Shown one piece after another: positions 33,405 to 43,866 of a DNA stretch of 64,000 nucleotides. Origin of the DNA: Hymenobacter sublimis (GTDB taxonomy: Bacteria; Bacteroidota; Bacteroidia; Cytophagales; Hymenobacteraceae). How positions within the stretch are numbered: position 1 is the first letter of the stretch; every line of letters starts with the position of its first letter. The stretch is taken from positions 495,501-559,500 of the forward strand of contig NZ_CP095848.1 in assembly GCF_023101345.1 (NCBI RefSeq), in the 5' to 3' direction. The notes under the pieces are model-generated. The model searched no databases. It saw nothing but the letters and a program-made list of their open reading frames with translations, and had not been told where the DNA came from. The position numbers and the translations under genes were made by a program.

Positions 33405-33977
33405 ATGCGCTCCTCCCTTTTAATTGTGCTGTTGTCCTTCCTGACGCTGAACTCGGCTTGTTCCCAGAAAAAAAGCCGCGACGCGAAAATGGACTTAGCC
33501 GAATCTTCTCGGCCCGTTACCACGGCCTCCGCAGCCGGTAAAGCCTACCCCAAGCCTCGGCTCGTAACCGGCAAGCCCGATGAGTTTCCCATTCGGAAAA
33601 CCGATGCACAGTGGAAGGCCCAACTCACGCCGGCCCAATACTTTATTCTGCGCCAGCAGGGTACGGAGCGGCCGTTCGTGAATAAGTATGCCAACAACCA
33701 CGAGAAGGGCAACTACTACTGCGCCGCCGACCACAACCTGCTGTTCTCGTCAGAAACCAAGTTCGAATCGGGCACGGGCTGGCCGAGCTTCTGGGCCCCC
33801 GCCACCGAAAATAGCCTGAAAGTAACCGCCGATAACACCCTGGGCATGAGCCGCGACGAGCTGGTATGCGCCAAGTGCGGTGGCCACCTAGGCCACGTGT
33901 TCGACGACGGCCCTAAGCCCACCGGCCAGCGCTACTGCATGGACTCCGATGGCATGGTGTTCGAAAAGACGAAGTAA
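33405..33977 (+). CDS. msrB: Peptide-methionine (R)-S-oxide reductase, exported lipoprotein form
   Basis: 190 residues from the ATG at 33405. A signal peptide ends LNSAC, so it is likely lipid anchored outside the cytoplasm. The MsrB domain starts near residue 60: [46 protein letters not shown], and the active-site Cys in QRYCMDS. MsrB enzymes reduce methionine-R-sulfoxide. One zinc Cys is replaced: the first site reads CAAD rather than CxxC, while the second (CAKC) is intact, so normal four-Cys zinc binding is unlikely. Confidence 0.93.
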   Translation: MRSSLLIVLLSFLTLNSACSQKKSRDAKMDLAESSRPVTTASAAGKAYPKPRLVTGKPDEFPIRKTDAQWKAQLTPAQYFILRQQGTERPFVNKYANNHEKGNYYCAADHNLLFSSETKFESGTGWPSFWAPATENSLKVTADNTLGMSRDELVCAKCGGHLGHVFDDGPKPTGQRYCMDSDGMVFEKTK

Positions 33978-34058
33978 AAAATGAACCCGGGCTGGCAGTC
34001 GGCAAGACTGCAAAACGGCCGACTACCCATCCTTATACCCCAAGGCTGCCGCTTCCGG

Positions 34059-34066
34059 TACTTTTG
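34059..34066 (+). promoter_or_regulatory. Putative -7 promoter element (TACTTTTG)
   Basis: TACTTTTG matches TAnnTTTG and lies 85 bases before the DUF3050 gene start. A clear TTTG -33 element is not seen. Confidence 0.5.
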
Positions 34067-34151
34067 TAGTGGCCCGTTGGCAATCCAAGCCAGCGGGCCA
34101 TTTCGTTTGTTTGGGCGCCAAGGCGGCAGCTCCGCCCAATTTCTTCTACGC

Positions 34152-34946
34152 ATGTCAACTCAACTTTCCTCTGATTCTATTGCTGATTTGCAGCAGACTT
34201 TGGCCCCGGCCCGCGCGCAGCTTGTTGCACACGGCGTCTACCAGTCGCTGCATTCCCTAAGCGACTTGCGCGTGTTTATGCAGCACCACGTGTTTGCCGT
34301 ATGGGATTTCATGTCGTTACTGAAGGCCTTGCAGCGGGAGCTGACCTGCGTGAACGTGCCGTGGGTACCGCGCGGCAACCCCGCTACCCGTCGGCTGATC
34401 AACGACATTGTATTGGAGGAAGAAACTGACGTGGACCCCGAGGGCAACCCGACCAGCCACTTTGAGCTGTACTTGCGCTCCATGCGTGAATGTGGCGCCG
34501 ATACGGCCCCAATTGAACGGCTGCTGGCGGCGTTGGCCCAGGGAGCTTCCGTGGCGGCGGCCCTAGAGCAGGCTCAGGCGCCCTCTTCGGTCCGGGAGTT
34601 TGTGCTGGACACTTTCCGCATTATCAGTTCGGGCCAGCCCCACGCGGTGGCAGCCGCCTTTACGTTTGGCCGCGAGGATGTAATTCCGGATATGTTCCGT
34701 CATCTCGTGCACGATTTGCGCCAGCGCTTCCCCGGTCAGCTCGATACCTTCACCTACTACCTCGACCGTCATATTCAGCTTGACGAGGAAGTGCACACTC
34801 CACTGGCCCAACAGATGGTGCGCGAGCTGTGCGGTGATGATGCCCAACGCTGGCAGGAAGCTGCCACGGTGGCTACGCGCTGTATGCAGGCCCGCGTGGC
34901 CCTCTGGAACGGAATTCAGGCCGACTTAGCGGCAACTCAGGGGTAG
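34152..34946 (+). CDS. DUF3050 protein (heme-oxygenase-like fold)
   Basis: 264 residues from the ATG at 34152. A frame extension to 33981 is non-coding in character and upstream of the promoter-like TACTTTTG. Helical throughout. DUF3050 hallmarks are LRVFMQHHVFAVWDFMSLLKALQR, NDIVLEEETDVD, SHFELYLRSM, FTFGREDVIPDMF and YYLDRHIQLDEEVH. The His/Glu pairs (HH, EEE, H-x6-EE) resemble a di-metal or heme-oxygenase-like centre. Biochemical function is not established in the family. It stands alone after msrB. Confidence 0.9.
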   Translation: MSTQLSSDSIADLQQTLAPARAQLVAHGVYQSLHSLSDLRVFMQHHVFAVWDFMSLLKALQRELTCVNVPWVPRGNPATRRLINDIVLEEETDVDPEGNPTSHFELYLRSMRECGADTAPIERLLAALAQGASVAAALEQAQAPSSVREFVLDTFRIISSGQPHAVAAAFTFGREDVIPDMFRHLVHDLRQRFPGQLDTFTYYLDRHIQLDEEVHTPLAQQMVRELCGDDAQRWQEAATVATRCMQARVALWNGIQADLAATQG

Positions 34947-35021
34947 CGGGTCAACTTCCCGGCCGCTAGTTCGTTAGCAAAGAAGTCCACCTATGCCAGG
35001 CGGGCTTCTTTGCTTTTTGTT

Positions 35022-35372
35022 ATGAACCTGTCTGCCTCCAGCCGCTATTTACTACCCCTGCTAACCCTGCTGATGGCTTGCACTGCCTCCCAGGAAACTA
35101 CCGGCGAGGAAAGCGCCGTGCAACGGCCACCTACCCGCATTGTAACCGATGCCGACCGCCAGGCTGCCTACAACAGCAATGCCGGTTACGGTGGCTCCGT
35201 CCCCGATGCCACTCCCGGCCGCGTAGCCATTCGGGAGCAGGCCAGTGGCATCAATTCGCGCAAGCGCCCCGAAAGCCTGAATACCAACGACAACAACACA
35301 ACCCCGCCGGAAACCCGTCTGCGCCGCCTCAACGGCGCCCCAGCCGACACCCTGCGCCTGCCCCGGCAGTGA
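35022..35372 (+). CDS. Hypothetical small lipoprotein
   Basis: 116 residues from the ATG at 35022. Lipobox LLTLLMAC, lipid Cys about 20. The mature region is polar, low in hydrophobics and rich in Asn, Thr, Arg and Pro, so probably largely disordered. No family recognised. It is followed by a perfect 18-bp hairpin terminator. Confidence 0.7.
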   Translation: MNLSASSRYLLPLLTLLMACTASQETTGEESAVQRPPTRIVTDADRQAAYNSNAGYGGSVPDATPGRVAIREQASGINSRKRPESLNTNDNNTTPPETRLRRLNGAPADTLRLPRQ

Positions 35373-35404
35373 GCCGGAAAAAGGCTACTACACGCCAGTA
35401 CACC

Positions 35405-35452
35405 CACCGAAAAGGCCCTGCACTTCAGTTTAGTTGCAGGGCCTTTTCGGTG
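35405..35452. terminator. Bidirectional terminator with perfect 18-bp stem
   Basis: Arms 35405-35422 and 35435-35452 are exact complements (core AAAAGGCCCTGCA / TGCAGGGCCTTTT) with a 12-base loop. It lies between convergent genes and can serve both. Confidence 0.9.
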
Positions 35453-35466
35453 TAGAAATCAGATTT

Positions 35467-36114
35467 TTACAGGCTTACTCCATCAGAATTCGTGTCGGAG
35501 TCTGGAGCGGGGGTAGCGTTAGGTGCGTTTTTTTTCACGGCAGGGCGCGAGCGGGTCGGCGCTGGTCGTACGGCCGCTACTTTAGTGTTAGGTCGGGCCG
35601 CAGCGGCTTGGGTAGTTGAGCCGTTAGCTGCTACCGCTCCGTTAGGCCGGGGGGCGCGTGGTGCGGTGGGGCGGGCCCCAACCCCTGATGAAGGGGTAGC
35701 AGCAGGGGCGGACTCCGACGTGAGTGAATCCGAGAAAGTAGAAACGCTGTCGGAAGCGGCGAGCGTACCGCCCTCATGATGACGAACGATGGTGTGCAAG
35801 GCTTGCTCAAATAGCTGCTCCATGTCTACATCCAGCCGGCGGGTAGCATCCTGAACTACCTCCTTAAGCTTGGCTTTCGTTTCCTTGCGAATCCGTTTTA
35901 CTACCTCGTCAATGCGGCTGTCAAGCTGCTTCTGAAGTTGCTTGGCGGCAATTTTGAGTGCTTTCTTCTGAGTCGCCTTTTTACTGGGGCGCGCATCAGT
36001 AATAACCGAAGTGGCCGACTTAGCAGCTTTGGCCGCCTTGCGTTGCGCTTTTTCAGTGGGGTCTTTTTCCTTTTTAGCCTTTTTGGCGGGCTGTTCCTGA
36101 TCGGAGTTTTTCAT
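35467..36114 (-). CDS. Lys/Ala-rich basic protein, histone-H1-like character
   Basis: 215 residues with three parts. Residues 1-50 are Lys/Ala rich (QPAKKAKKEKDPTEKAQRKA). Residues 50-115 form a long amphipathic helical core (LQKQLDSRIDEVVKRIRKE, then VQDATRRLDVDMEQLFEQAL). Residues 130-205 are disordered and rich in Ala, Pro, Arg, Ser and Thr. The tail is acidic. The two basic disordered arms recall bacterial histone-H1-like nucleoid proteins, but the central helix has no known DNA-binding fold, so the role is inferred only from composition. Confidence 0.75.
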   Translation of the reverse strand: MKNSDQEQPAKKAKKEKDPTEKAQRKAAKAAKSATSVITDARPSKKATQKKALKIAAKQLQKQLDSRIDEVVKRIRKETKAKLKEVVQDATRRLDVDMEQLFEQALHTIVRHHEGGTLAASDSVSTFSDSLTSESAPAATPSSGVGARPTAPRAPRPNGAVAANGSTTQAAAARPNTKVAAVRPAPTRSRPAVKKNAPNATPAPDSDTNSDGVSL

Positions 36115-36415
36115 GACTGCAGAAATGAGGAGAGAAGTGCTAGCTCAAATACGGTGGAACGCTACAGTAGGTAGCCTAAATATAGAAGGATTTATAGCCT
36201 GACTTGTTTGTTGAAAAGAGAAGCTCGTAGCTATTTCCGTAGAGGACCCCGAATTTTGCGGCTACATAAGCCGCTCACCTGATGTAAACGGCCGCATTCT
36301 GACGTCCACGGAATCACGCTGCCGCAGCATCTTTCCTCATTTTACTTGTTCCTTTGCACTCCCCTTGTCCGGTAGGTACTACCGGGCGCTTCCTGAAAAA
36401 TAGTTTTTACTCGAT
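36115..36415. other. Intergenic region upstream of metG
   Basis: 301 bases between divergent genes with no supportable gene. A TTCCTTTG at 36349-36356, 60 bases before metG, is a near match to TAnnTTTG. Nothing else stands out. Confidence 0.5.
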
Positions 36416-38461
36416 ATGCCCTCTGCTCCCCAACGCTACACCGTTACGGCCGCGCTGCCCTACGCCAATGGTCCGGTACACATCGGCCACCTGGCTGGCG
36501 TGTACATTCCGGCCGACATTTATGCCCGCTACCTACGCGCCCAGCAGCGCGACGTAAAATTCATTTGCGGCTCTGATGAGCACGGCGTACCGATTACTAT
36601 TCGGGCCCAGAAGGAAGGCGTCACGCCCCAGCAGGTAGTGGATAAGTACCACGCCATCATCCGCGACTCGTTCCGGGACTTTGGTATTTCCTTCGATATC
36701 TACTCCCGCACTTCCTCCCAAACGCACGCCGAGGTAGCCAGCGGTTTTTTCAAGAAGCTCTACGAGGAAGGCAAGTTCATTGAGCAGACCTCGCAGCAGT
36801 ACTATGATGAAAAGGCCGACCAGTTCCTGGCCGACCGCTACATCGTGGGCACCTGCCCGAACTGCGGCAACGACAACGCCTATGGTGACCAGTGCGAGAA
36901 GTGCGGCACCTCGCTCAGTCCCACCGAGCTGATCAACCCGCGCTCCATGCTCTCGGGCAACCAGCCCGTGCTGCGCGAAACCAAACACTGGTACCTACCC
37001 CTGGATCAGTACGAGCCCTGGCTGCGCGAGTGGATTGTGGAAGGTCACAAGCAGGACTGGAAAACCAATGTGTACGGCCAGTGCAAGAGCTGGATCGACC
37101 AGGGTCTGCAGCCCCGCGCCGTTACCCGCGACCTGGACTGGGGCGTACCCGTGCCGGTGGAAGGGGCGGAAGGCAAGGTGCTTTACGTGTGGTTTGATGC
37201 GCCCATCGGCTACATTTCCGCCACCAAAGACCTACTACCCGACACCTGGGAAACCTACTGGAAAGACCAAGGCACGCAGCTAGTGCACTTTATCGGTAAG
37301 GATAACATCGTATTCCACTGCATCATCTTCCCGGCGATGCTCAAGGCCCACGGCGACTATATTCTGCCGACCAACGTGCCCGCCAATGAGTTTCTGAATC
37401 TGGAAGGCGACAAAATCAGCACGAGCCGCAACTGGGCCGTGTGGCTGCACGAGTACCTGCAGGATTTCCCCGGCCAGGCCGATGTGCTGCGCTACGTGCT
37501 CTGCGCCAACGCTCCCGAAAACAAGGACAACGACTTCACCTGGAAGGACTTTCAGGCCCGCAACAACAACGAACTGGTGGCTAACCTGGGCAACTTCGTG
37601 AACCGGGCCGTGGTGCTGACGCACAAGTTCTTTGAGGGAAAAGTGCCCGCCGCCGTGGGCTTTACTACCGAAGATGAGGACGTGCTGCGCCAGCTCCAGG
37701 AGTTTCCGCAACGCATCGGGGAGCTGATCGACAACTACCGCTTCCGCGACGCCCTAAACGAGCTGATGAACCTGACGCGCCTGGGCAATAAGTACCTCGC
37801 CGATATGGAGCCCTGGAAGCTAATTAAGTCAGATGAGGCGCGCACGGGTACGGTGCTGCATGTCGCTCTGCAATTGGCCGCTAGCCTCGTAACATTGCTA
37901 GAGCCCTTCCTACCCACAGCCGCCAGCCGCCTCGGTACCATGCTCAACATCGAAAAAGGTACTTGGCAGCAAGCTGGCCGCCTCGAGAACCTAGCTGCTG
38001 GTCATCAGCTAGCGGAGGCTGCTTTGCTGTTCACCAAAATCGAAGACGCTACTGTAGAAGCCCAGGTGCAAAAGCTGCTAGATACCAAGAAAGCCAACGA
38101 GCTAGCCGCTGCCGTTTCGGCCCCGGCCAAGGACGACATCAGCTTCGAGCAGTTCCAGACCATGGACTTGCGCATCGGTACCATTGTGGCTGCGGAGAAA
38201 GTCGCTAAAACCAAGAAGCTGCTCAAACTCAGCGTTGATCTAGGCTTTGAAGAGCCCCGCACCATCGTGTCGGGCATTGCCGAGCATTTCCTGCCCGAAG
38301 CCCTGGTGGGCCAGCAGGTACAAGTGCTGCTCAACTTGGCTCCCCGCGAAATCAAGGGAATCCAAAGCCAAGGCATGCTCCTAATGGCCGAAAACGCCGA
38401 TGGCTCTTTAAGCCTGATGCAGCCGAGCAGCCACGTACGGCCGGGTTCGGGCGTGGCATAG
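36416..38461 (+). CDS. metG: Methionyl-tRNA synthetase with C-terminal tRNA-binding domain
   Basis: 681 residues. Class I signature [13 protein letters not shown] at 15-27. The zinc knuckle [18 protein letters not shown] lies near 145-162. The KMSKS loop appears as KISTSRN, a variant where Thr-Ser replaces Lys-Ser. The C-terminal 110 residues are an OB-fold EMAP/Trbp111-like domain ([20 protein letters not shown]) that binds tRNA and gives dimers. It charges tRNA-Met for initiation and elongation. It is followed by a perfect 16-bp terminator. Confidence 0.97.
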   Translation: MPSAPQRYTVTAALPYANGPVHIGHLAGVYIPADIYARYLRAQQRDVKFICGSDEHGVPITIRAQKEGVTPQQVVDKYHAIIRDSFRDFGISFDIYSRTSSQTHAEVASGFFKKLYEEGKFIEQTSQQYYDEKADQFLADRYIVGTCPNCGNDNAYGDQCEKCGTSLSPTELINPRSMLSGNQPVLRETKHWYLPLDQYEPWLREWIVEGHKQDWKTNVYGQCKSWIDQGLQPRAVTRDLDWGVPVPVEGAEGKVLYVWFDAPIGYISATKDLLPDTWETYWKDQGTQLVHFIGKDNIVFHCIIFPAMLKAHGDYILPTNVPANEFLNLEGDKISTSRNWAVWLHEYLQDFPGQADVLRYVLCANAPENKDNDFTWKDFQARNNNELVANLGNFVNRAVVLTHKFFEGKVPAAVGFTTEDEDVLRQLQEFPQRIGELIDNYRFRDALNELMNLTRLGNKYLADMEPWKLIKSDEARTGTVLHVALQLAASLVTLLEPFLPTAASRLGTMLNIEKGTWQQAGRLENLAAGHQLAEAALLFTKIEDATVEAQVQKLLDTKKANELAAAVSAPAKDDISFEQFQTMDLRIGTIVAAEKVAKTKKLLKLSVDLGFEEPRTIVSGIAEHFLPEALVGQQVQVLLNLAPREIKGIQSQGMLLMAENADGSLSLMQPSSHVRPGSGVA

Positions 38462-38480
38462 TTCTACCGTTTAAGCTTAT

Positions 38481-38526
38481 AAAAAAGCCGGTCGCCGAGG
38501 TATTCAACTTGGCGACCGGCTTTTTT
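38481..38526. terminator. Intrinsic terminator after metG
   Basis: AAAAAAGCCGGTCGCC (38481-38496) and GGCGACCGGCTTTTTT (38511-38526) are exact complements over 16 bases. Confidence 0.92.
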
Positions 38527-38607
38527 ATGAACGGATTGGGTTACGATACTTGACTATGTTCTATTAAAACAGATCAGTTAAACACCATCTTATTGTTACT
38601 GGCTACA

Positions 38608-38823
38608 ATGGAAGCAGGGTCGTTTTTGATTGCTGTGATCTTAGTAATCCTTTTATACTTGATTTTACCAATAGTGATAATATGGGGTGGTGTCAAACTA
38701 TTGCGTTCCAACGACGAACAAAGGCACCAATTGATAACCAGATTCCTTGGTGTTATGCTGTTATTATTACTGTCAGTCTACGTAGTGGTAGGGGTAGTGA
38801 AAGTGATTAATTTCCTGTCTTAA
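38608..38823 (+). CDS. Small two-helix membrane protein
   Basis: 71 residues from the ATG at 38608. Two hydrophobic helices (FLIAVILVILLYLILPIVII and LGVMLLLLLSVYVVVGVV) are joined by a charged loop RSNDEQRHQLI. Base composition is low in G+C relative to neighbours. No family recognised; it ends six bases before the stop of the convergent pth gene. Confidence 0.6.
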   Translation: MEAGSFLIAVILVILLYLILPIVIIWGGVKLLRSNDEQRHQLITRFLGVMLLLLLSVYVVVGVVKVINFLS

Positions 38824-38829
38824 GCCTGT

Positions 38830-39399
38830 TTATTTAACGTTCACCACATTCATGGCCCGCTCCAAGCCTACTGTACCGAACAGCAGCACTGCTTCGGCGG
38901 CTTTTTCCAGACGGCCTTCGAGGTCAATTTGCTCATCCGCGGAGAAAGGGCTGAGCACGTAATCTACCTGCCGGCCTTTGCTAAAGCTGGAGTCAATACC
39001 GAAGCGCAGGCGGGCGTACTCGTCGGTGCCTAGTGTTTCCTGAATGTGCTTGAGGCCGTTCTGCCCGCCCGCGGAGCCTTTGCCTTTCAACCGGAGCTTG
39101 CCGAAGGGTAGGGCCAGGTCGTCGGTTACTACCACCATCTGCTCCTTAGTCAGCTTGAGGGCACTAAGCCAGTGCGCGGCCGCTTTCCCGCTGAGGTTCA
39201 TGTAGGTAGTGGGCTTTACCAGCACGAAGGTGTGGCCCTTATGCTTGATTTCGGTGGTAAAGGCATGACGCCCCAACGCCCACGGCGCGGCCTCGTGCTT
39301 GCGGGCCAGGTAGTCGCCCACCATAAACCCTACGTTGTGGCGGGTGTCGGCGTATTCCGGCCCGATGTTGCCCAGGCACAGCACAAGAAACTTGCTCAC
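38830..39399 (-). CDS. pth: Peptidyl-tRNA hydrolase
   Basis: 189 residues from a GTG at 39399 (VSKFLVLCLGNIGPEY), which fits the family start; a GTG at 39429 would add ten residues. Motifs are GNIGPEYADTRHNVGF with the catalytic His about 22, VLVKPTTYMNLSG with the Asn, and DDLALPFGKLRLKGKGSAGGQNGLKHI. The enzyme frees tRNA from stalled peptidyl-tRNA. It lies downstream of rplY, as in many bacteria, but a strong hairpin separates them. Confidence 0.95.
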   Translation of the reverse strand: MSKFLVLCLGNIGPEYADTRHNVGFMVGDYLARKHEAAPWALGRHAFTTEIKHKGHTFVLVKPTTYMNLSGKAAAHWLSALKLTKEQMVVVTDDLALPFGKLRLKGKGSAGGQNGLKHIQETLGTDEYARLRFGIDSSFSKGRQVDYVLSPFSADEQIDLEGRLEKAAEAVLLFGTVGLERAMNVVNVK

Positions 39400-39502
39400 G
39401 GATTGTCGCGGATTAAAAGTCGAATTCACACAAATTCTGGGGCCGAAATATATTCAGCCCCGCTGCTCGAGCCGCACTAAACACGGTAGGTCGGCTCACA
39501 AA

Positions 39503-39532
39503 AAAAGCCGTCCTGCCAGCAGGACGGCTTTT
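39503..39532 (-). terminator. Terminator between rplY and pth
   Basis: AAAAGCCGTCCTGC (39503-39516) pairs exactly with GCAGGACGGCTTTT (39519-39532), a 14-bp stem with a two-base gap (loop formed by opening the top pairs). T runs flank it on both strands. It would uncouple pth from rplY transcription. Confidence 0.85.
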
Positions 39533-39595
39533 CAATGGACGGTATTACTCAGCACGAACTCCGTGTAATCCGAGAAATCCGTCTGAATCCGTGAT

Positions 39596-40168
39596 TTATT
39601 TGTCAGCCTGCAGGGTGCCTTTCAGAGCACGCGGGATGGTTACGGTAGCAATGGGAGCCAGCGGGTTGGTCAGGATGGAATAGCCCTTGGGCTCAACCTT
39701 GTTCACCTTGATGGATTTGCCCAGGCCCAGGTCTGAAATGTCAACCTCCACGTAGTCGGGCAGGTTTTCGGGCGAAGCCTTCACGCGGATTTTGCGCAGC
39801 TTGCTTACCAGCTTACCACCGGCCAGTACGCCCGGCGATACGCCAACGTACTTCACGGGAACGTCCATTTTCACTTCTTTGCCTTCCTGCAGCTCCAGGA
39901 AGTCAACGTGCAGCAGCATTTCGTTCACGGGGTGGAATTGCGAGTCCTGCACAATGGCGCGACGGATGTCACCTTCGATGTTCAGCTCTACGATGTGCAC
40001 CTCGGGGGTGTACAGCAGTTCGCGGAACAGGATGGCCGGGGCCGAAAAATGCACTTGGTCACCAGCGCCGTACAGTACGCACGGTACGTAGGACTCTAGG
40101 CGCAGGGCCTTGGCATCCTTCTTACCGAGATTCGCTCTTTTAAACCCTACAATCTCGAGGCTTTTCAT
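39596..40168 (-). CDS. rplY: 50S ribosomal protein L25 (CTC form)
   Basis: 190 residues, the long CTC type with the 5S-rRNA-binding N-terminal beta barrel (RANLGKKDAKALRLESYVPCVLYG) and a C-terminal beta domain (YVEVDISDLGLGKSIKVNKV). The KDAKALR segment corresponds to the general-stress-protein-like opening. The C-terminal extension is short. A TATCTTTG promoter element lies 53 bases before the start. Confidence 0.95.
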   Translation of the reverse strand: MKSLEIVGFKRANLGKKDAKALRLESYVPCVLYGAGDQVHFSAPAILFRELLYTPEVHIVELNIEGDIRRAIVQDSQFHPVNEMLLHVDFLELQEGKEVKMDVPVKYVGVSPGVLAGGKLVSKLRKIRVKASPENLPDYVEVDISDLGLGKSIKVNKVEPKGYSILTNPLAPIATVTIPRALKGTLQADK

Positions 40169-40220
40169 AAACGTGTTCTTTTGAAGAAAAAACGCTTACC
40201 CACAGCAGGTAAACGGGCCG

Positions 40221-40228
40221 CAAAGATA
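40221..40228 (-). promoter_or_regulatory. Putative -7 element of rplY promoter (TATCTTTG)
   Basis: TATCTTTG on the minus strand matches TAnnTTTG and lies 53 bases before the rplY ATG. An A+T-rich stretch lies upstream, but no exact TTTG -33 box is seen. Confidence 0.55.
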
Positions 40229-40301
40229 AGATGTTATCATAGATTTTCTACTTGCCTTACACCAATAAAAGTGAAAGAGCGGACCGGCAACTGTTGTTAA
40301 C

Positions 40302-40508
40302 TTACCAGTTAGACCATATCACCAAGCCGATTATTGACCAGTAGAAGGCGCCACAAATCGCGGCAAGAATAAGTAGCCGTCGGGCCAGTTCCCGCAGAGA
40401 AGTAACTGCACTCAGCCAACGCAAGGCCAGGAACCCGGCTACTGCCAGAATAGCCAGGATAAAGGGGTAGAAGAGGATAAGAGGCGACACACCATATAGT
40501 AATACCAT
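40302..40508 (-). CDS. Small hydrophobic membrane protein
   Basis: 68 residues with two strongly hydrophobic helices (LILFYPFILAILAVAGFLAL and LLILAAICGAFYWSIIGLVIW) joined by a short basic loop. It starts 32 bases after the prs stop on the same strand, so it may be the last gene of that transcript. No family recognised. Confidence 0.55.
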   Translation of the reverse strand: MVLLYGVSPLILFYPFILAILAVAGFLALRWLSAVTSLRELARRLLILAAICGAFYWSIIGLVIWSNW

Positions 40509-40540
40509 ATAATCAGGAATAACGAAACAGACTTTGGCTT

Positions 40541-41470
40541 TTACACAAACAGCGAACTGATGGATTCGTGAGTTACGACATTACGAATAGCTTGCGCAAA
40601 CAGACCCGCCACGGAAATCACCTTGATTTTAGGATTCTCTTCCTTTAGAGGCATCGTGTCGGTAATTACAAGCTCTTCCAAAACGGAATTGCGAATTCGC
40701 TCGTGGGCTGGGCCACTGAGTACGCCGTGGGTAATAACGGCGCGTACTGACTTGGCGCCCCGCTCCATGAGCAACTCGGCCGCCTTGCAGATGGTACCCG
40801 CCGTGTCCACGATGTCATCCACGAGCACTACGTTCATGCCAGCTACGTCGCCGATAACCTGCATGGAAGCAATTTCATTGGCTCGCAGGCGCATCTTGTC
40901 ACAGACGACAATTTCGGCCCCAAACTTCTTGGCAAAAGCCCGCGTGCGTACTACCCCGCCTACATCGGGCGAGGCAAAAATGAGGTTGTCAAGGTTCAGA
41001 GACTGGATATAGGGTGCCGTGACGGTAGCCCCATCCAGATGATCCACGGGAATATCAAAGAAGCCTTGAATCTGGCCGGCGTGCAGGTCGCAGGTCATCA
41101 TGCGGTCAGCGCCCACGCTCTGAATCATGTTAGCTACCACTTTCGCGCCAATGCTCACGCGCGGCTTGTCTTTGCGGTCCTGGCGGGCGTAGCCCATATA
41201 GGGCATCACGATGTTGACTTTATAGGCCGAAGCCCGCTTGGCCGCATCCACCATTAAGGCCAACTCCATCAGGTTTTCGGCGGGCGGGTTAGTGCTCTGA
41301 ATCAGGAATACGGCACAGCCCCGGATGCTTTCGTTGAAGCTGGGGCCCAGCTCCGTATCGGCGAAGCGCTGAATACTCAGGTCGCCGAGGGGAGTGCCGT
41401 AAGCGGCTGCAATCTGTTCGCCCAGTTCTCGGGAAGCATTACCCGCAAAAATCTTTACCTGCTGTGACAT
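40541..41470 (-). CDS. prs: Ribose-phosphate pyrophosphokinase
   Basis: 309 residues, the usual length. Motifs are KIFAGNASRELGEQIAAAYG at the N-terminus, YMGYARQDRKDKPRVSIGAK (ATP flexible loop), ASPDVGGVVRTRAFAKKFG, and the PRPP-binding VVLVDDIVDTAGTICKAAELL. It makes phosphoribosyl pyrophosphate from ribose 5-phosphate and ATP for nucleotide, His and Trp synthesis. It is downstream of tRNA-Gln, from which a strong hairpin separates it. Confidence 0.97.
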   Translation of the reverse strand: MSQQVKIFAGNASRELGEQIAAAYGTPLGDLSIQRFADTELGPSFNESIRGCAVFLIQSTNPPAENLMELALMVDAAKRASAYKVNIVMPYMGYARQDRKDKPRVSIGAKVVANMIQSVGADRMMTCDLHAGQIQGFFDIPVDHLDGATVTAPYIQSLNLDNLIFASPDVGGVVRTRAFAKKFGAEIVVCDKMRLRANEIASMQVIGDVAGMNVVLVDDIVDTAGTICKAAELLMERGAKSVRAVITHGVLSGPAHERIRNSVLEELVITDTMPLKEENPKIKVISVAGLFAQAIRNVVTHESISSLFV

Positions 41471-41502
41471 GACGGAAAGGGAAGAGGGAGGAAATGGAAA
41501 AA

Positions 41503-43408
<1,906 letters not shown>

Positions 43409-43409
<1 letters not shown>

Positions 43410-43506
43410 AATTATCAATTAAGAATTAAAAATGAAGAATGAAGAACGGATGGTCGAACGAGCTTTAACCGTCAATTCTTCATTCTTCATTTTTAATTTA
43501 TAATTC
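43409..43506. repeat. Palindromic element with heptamer arms between atpD and atpC
   Basis: The left arm is five 7-base units from 43410: AATTATC, AATTAAG, AATTAAA, AATGAAG, AATGAAG. The right arm (43478-43505, read on the minus strand) has four: AATTATA, AATTAAA, AATGAAG, AATGAAG. They pair except for one extra left unit. A 29-base unique loop (43447-43475) separates them. The left arm begins directly at the atpD stop codon. Confidence 0.9.
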
Positions 43507-43513
43507 CAAAAAG

Positions 43514-43753
43514 ATGCATCTGGAAATCATCACGCCGGACCGGAAAGTGTTTGAAGGCGAGGTTACGTCGGCCCGGTTTCCGGGTGCCGATGGCCTGTTT
43601 GAGGTTCTCAACAACCACGCCCCGCTTATTTCAGCCTTGCAGCCTGGCGACATCGTGCTGAACGGCGGCGCTACTACTTTTCGCATTGAAGGCGGGGTAG
43701 TCGAAGTGCTGCGCAACAACGTAATTGTGCTGGCTGAAGGCGCTTCGGCGTAA
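43514..43753 (+). CDS. atpC: ATP synthase F1 epsilon subunit, short form
   Basis: 79 residues: only the N-terminal beta-sandwich (MHLEIITPDRKVFEGEVTSARFPGADGLFEVLNNHAPLI). The C-terminal two-helix domain that inhibits rotation in E. coli is missing, as is usual in Bacteroidota. It links F1 to the c-ring. It follows atpD by 104 bases that are almost wholly filled by the heptamer palindrome, and ends at a strong terminator. Confidence 0.95.
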   Translation: MHLEIITPDRKVFEGEVTSARFPGADGLFEVLNNHAPLISALQPGDIVLNGGATTFRIEGGVVEVLRNNVIVLAEGASA

Positions 43754-43770
43754 CGCTGGCAAACTCCTCT

Positions 43771-43806
43771 AGAAAAAGCCTTTCCTTTGCGGGAAAGGCT
43801 TTTTCT
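43771..43806 (+). terminator. Terminator after atpC
   Basis: AGAAAAAGCCTTTCC (43771-43785) pairs with GGAAAGGCTTTTTCT (43792-43806), exact over 15 bases, followed by a T run. Confidence 0.9.
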
Positions 43807-43866
43807 TTTTCAAGTACATCCCTTCCCACCTCCTTTTCTCTACGGCCCACCCAGCCTGCTCCGTTC

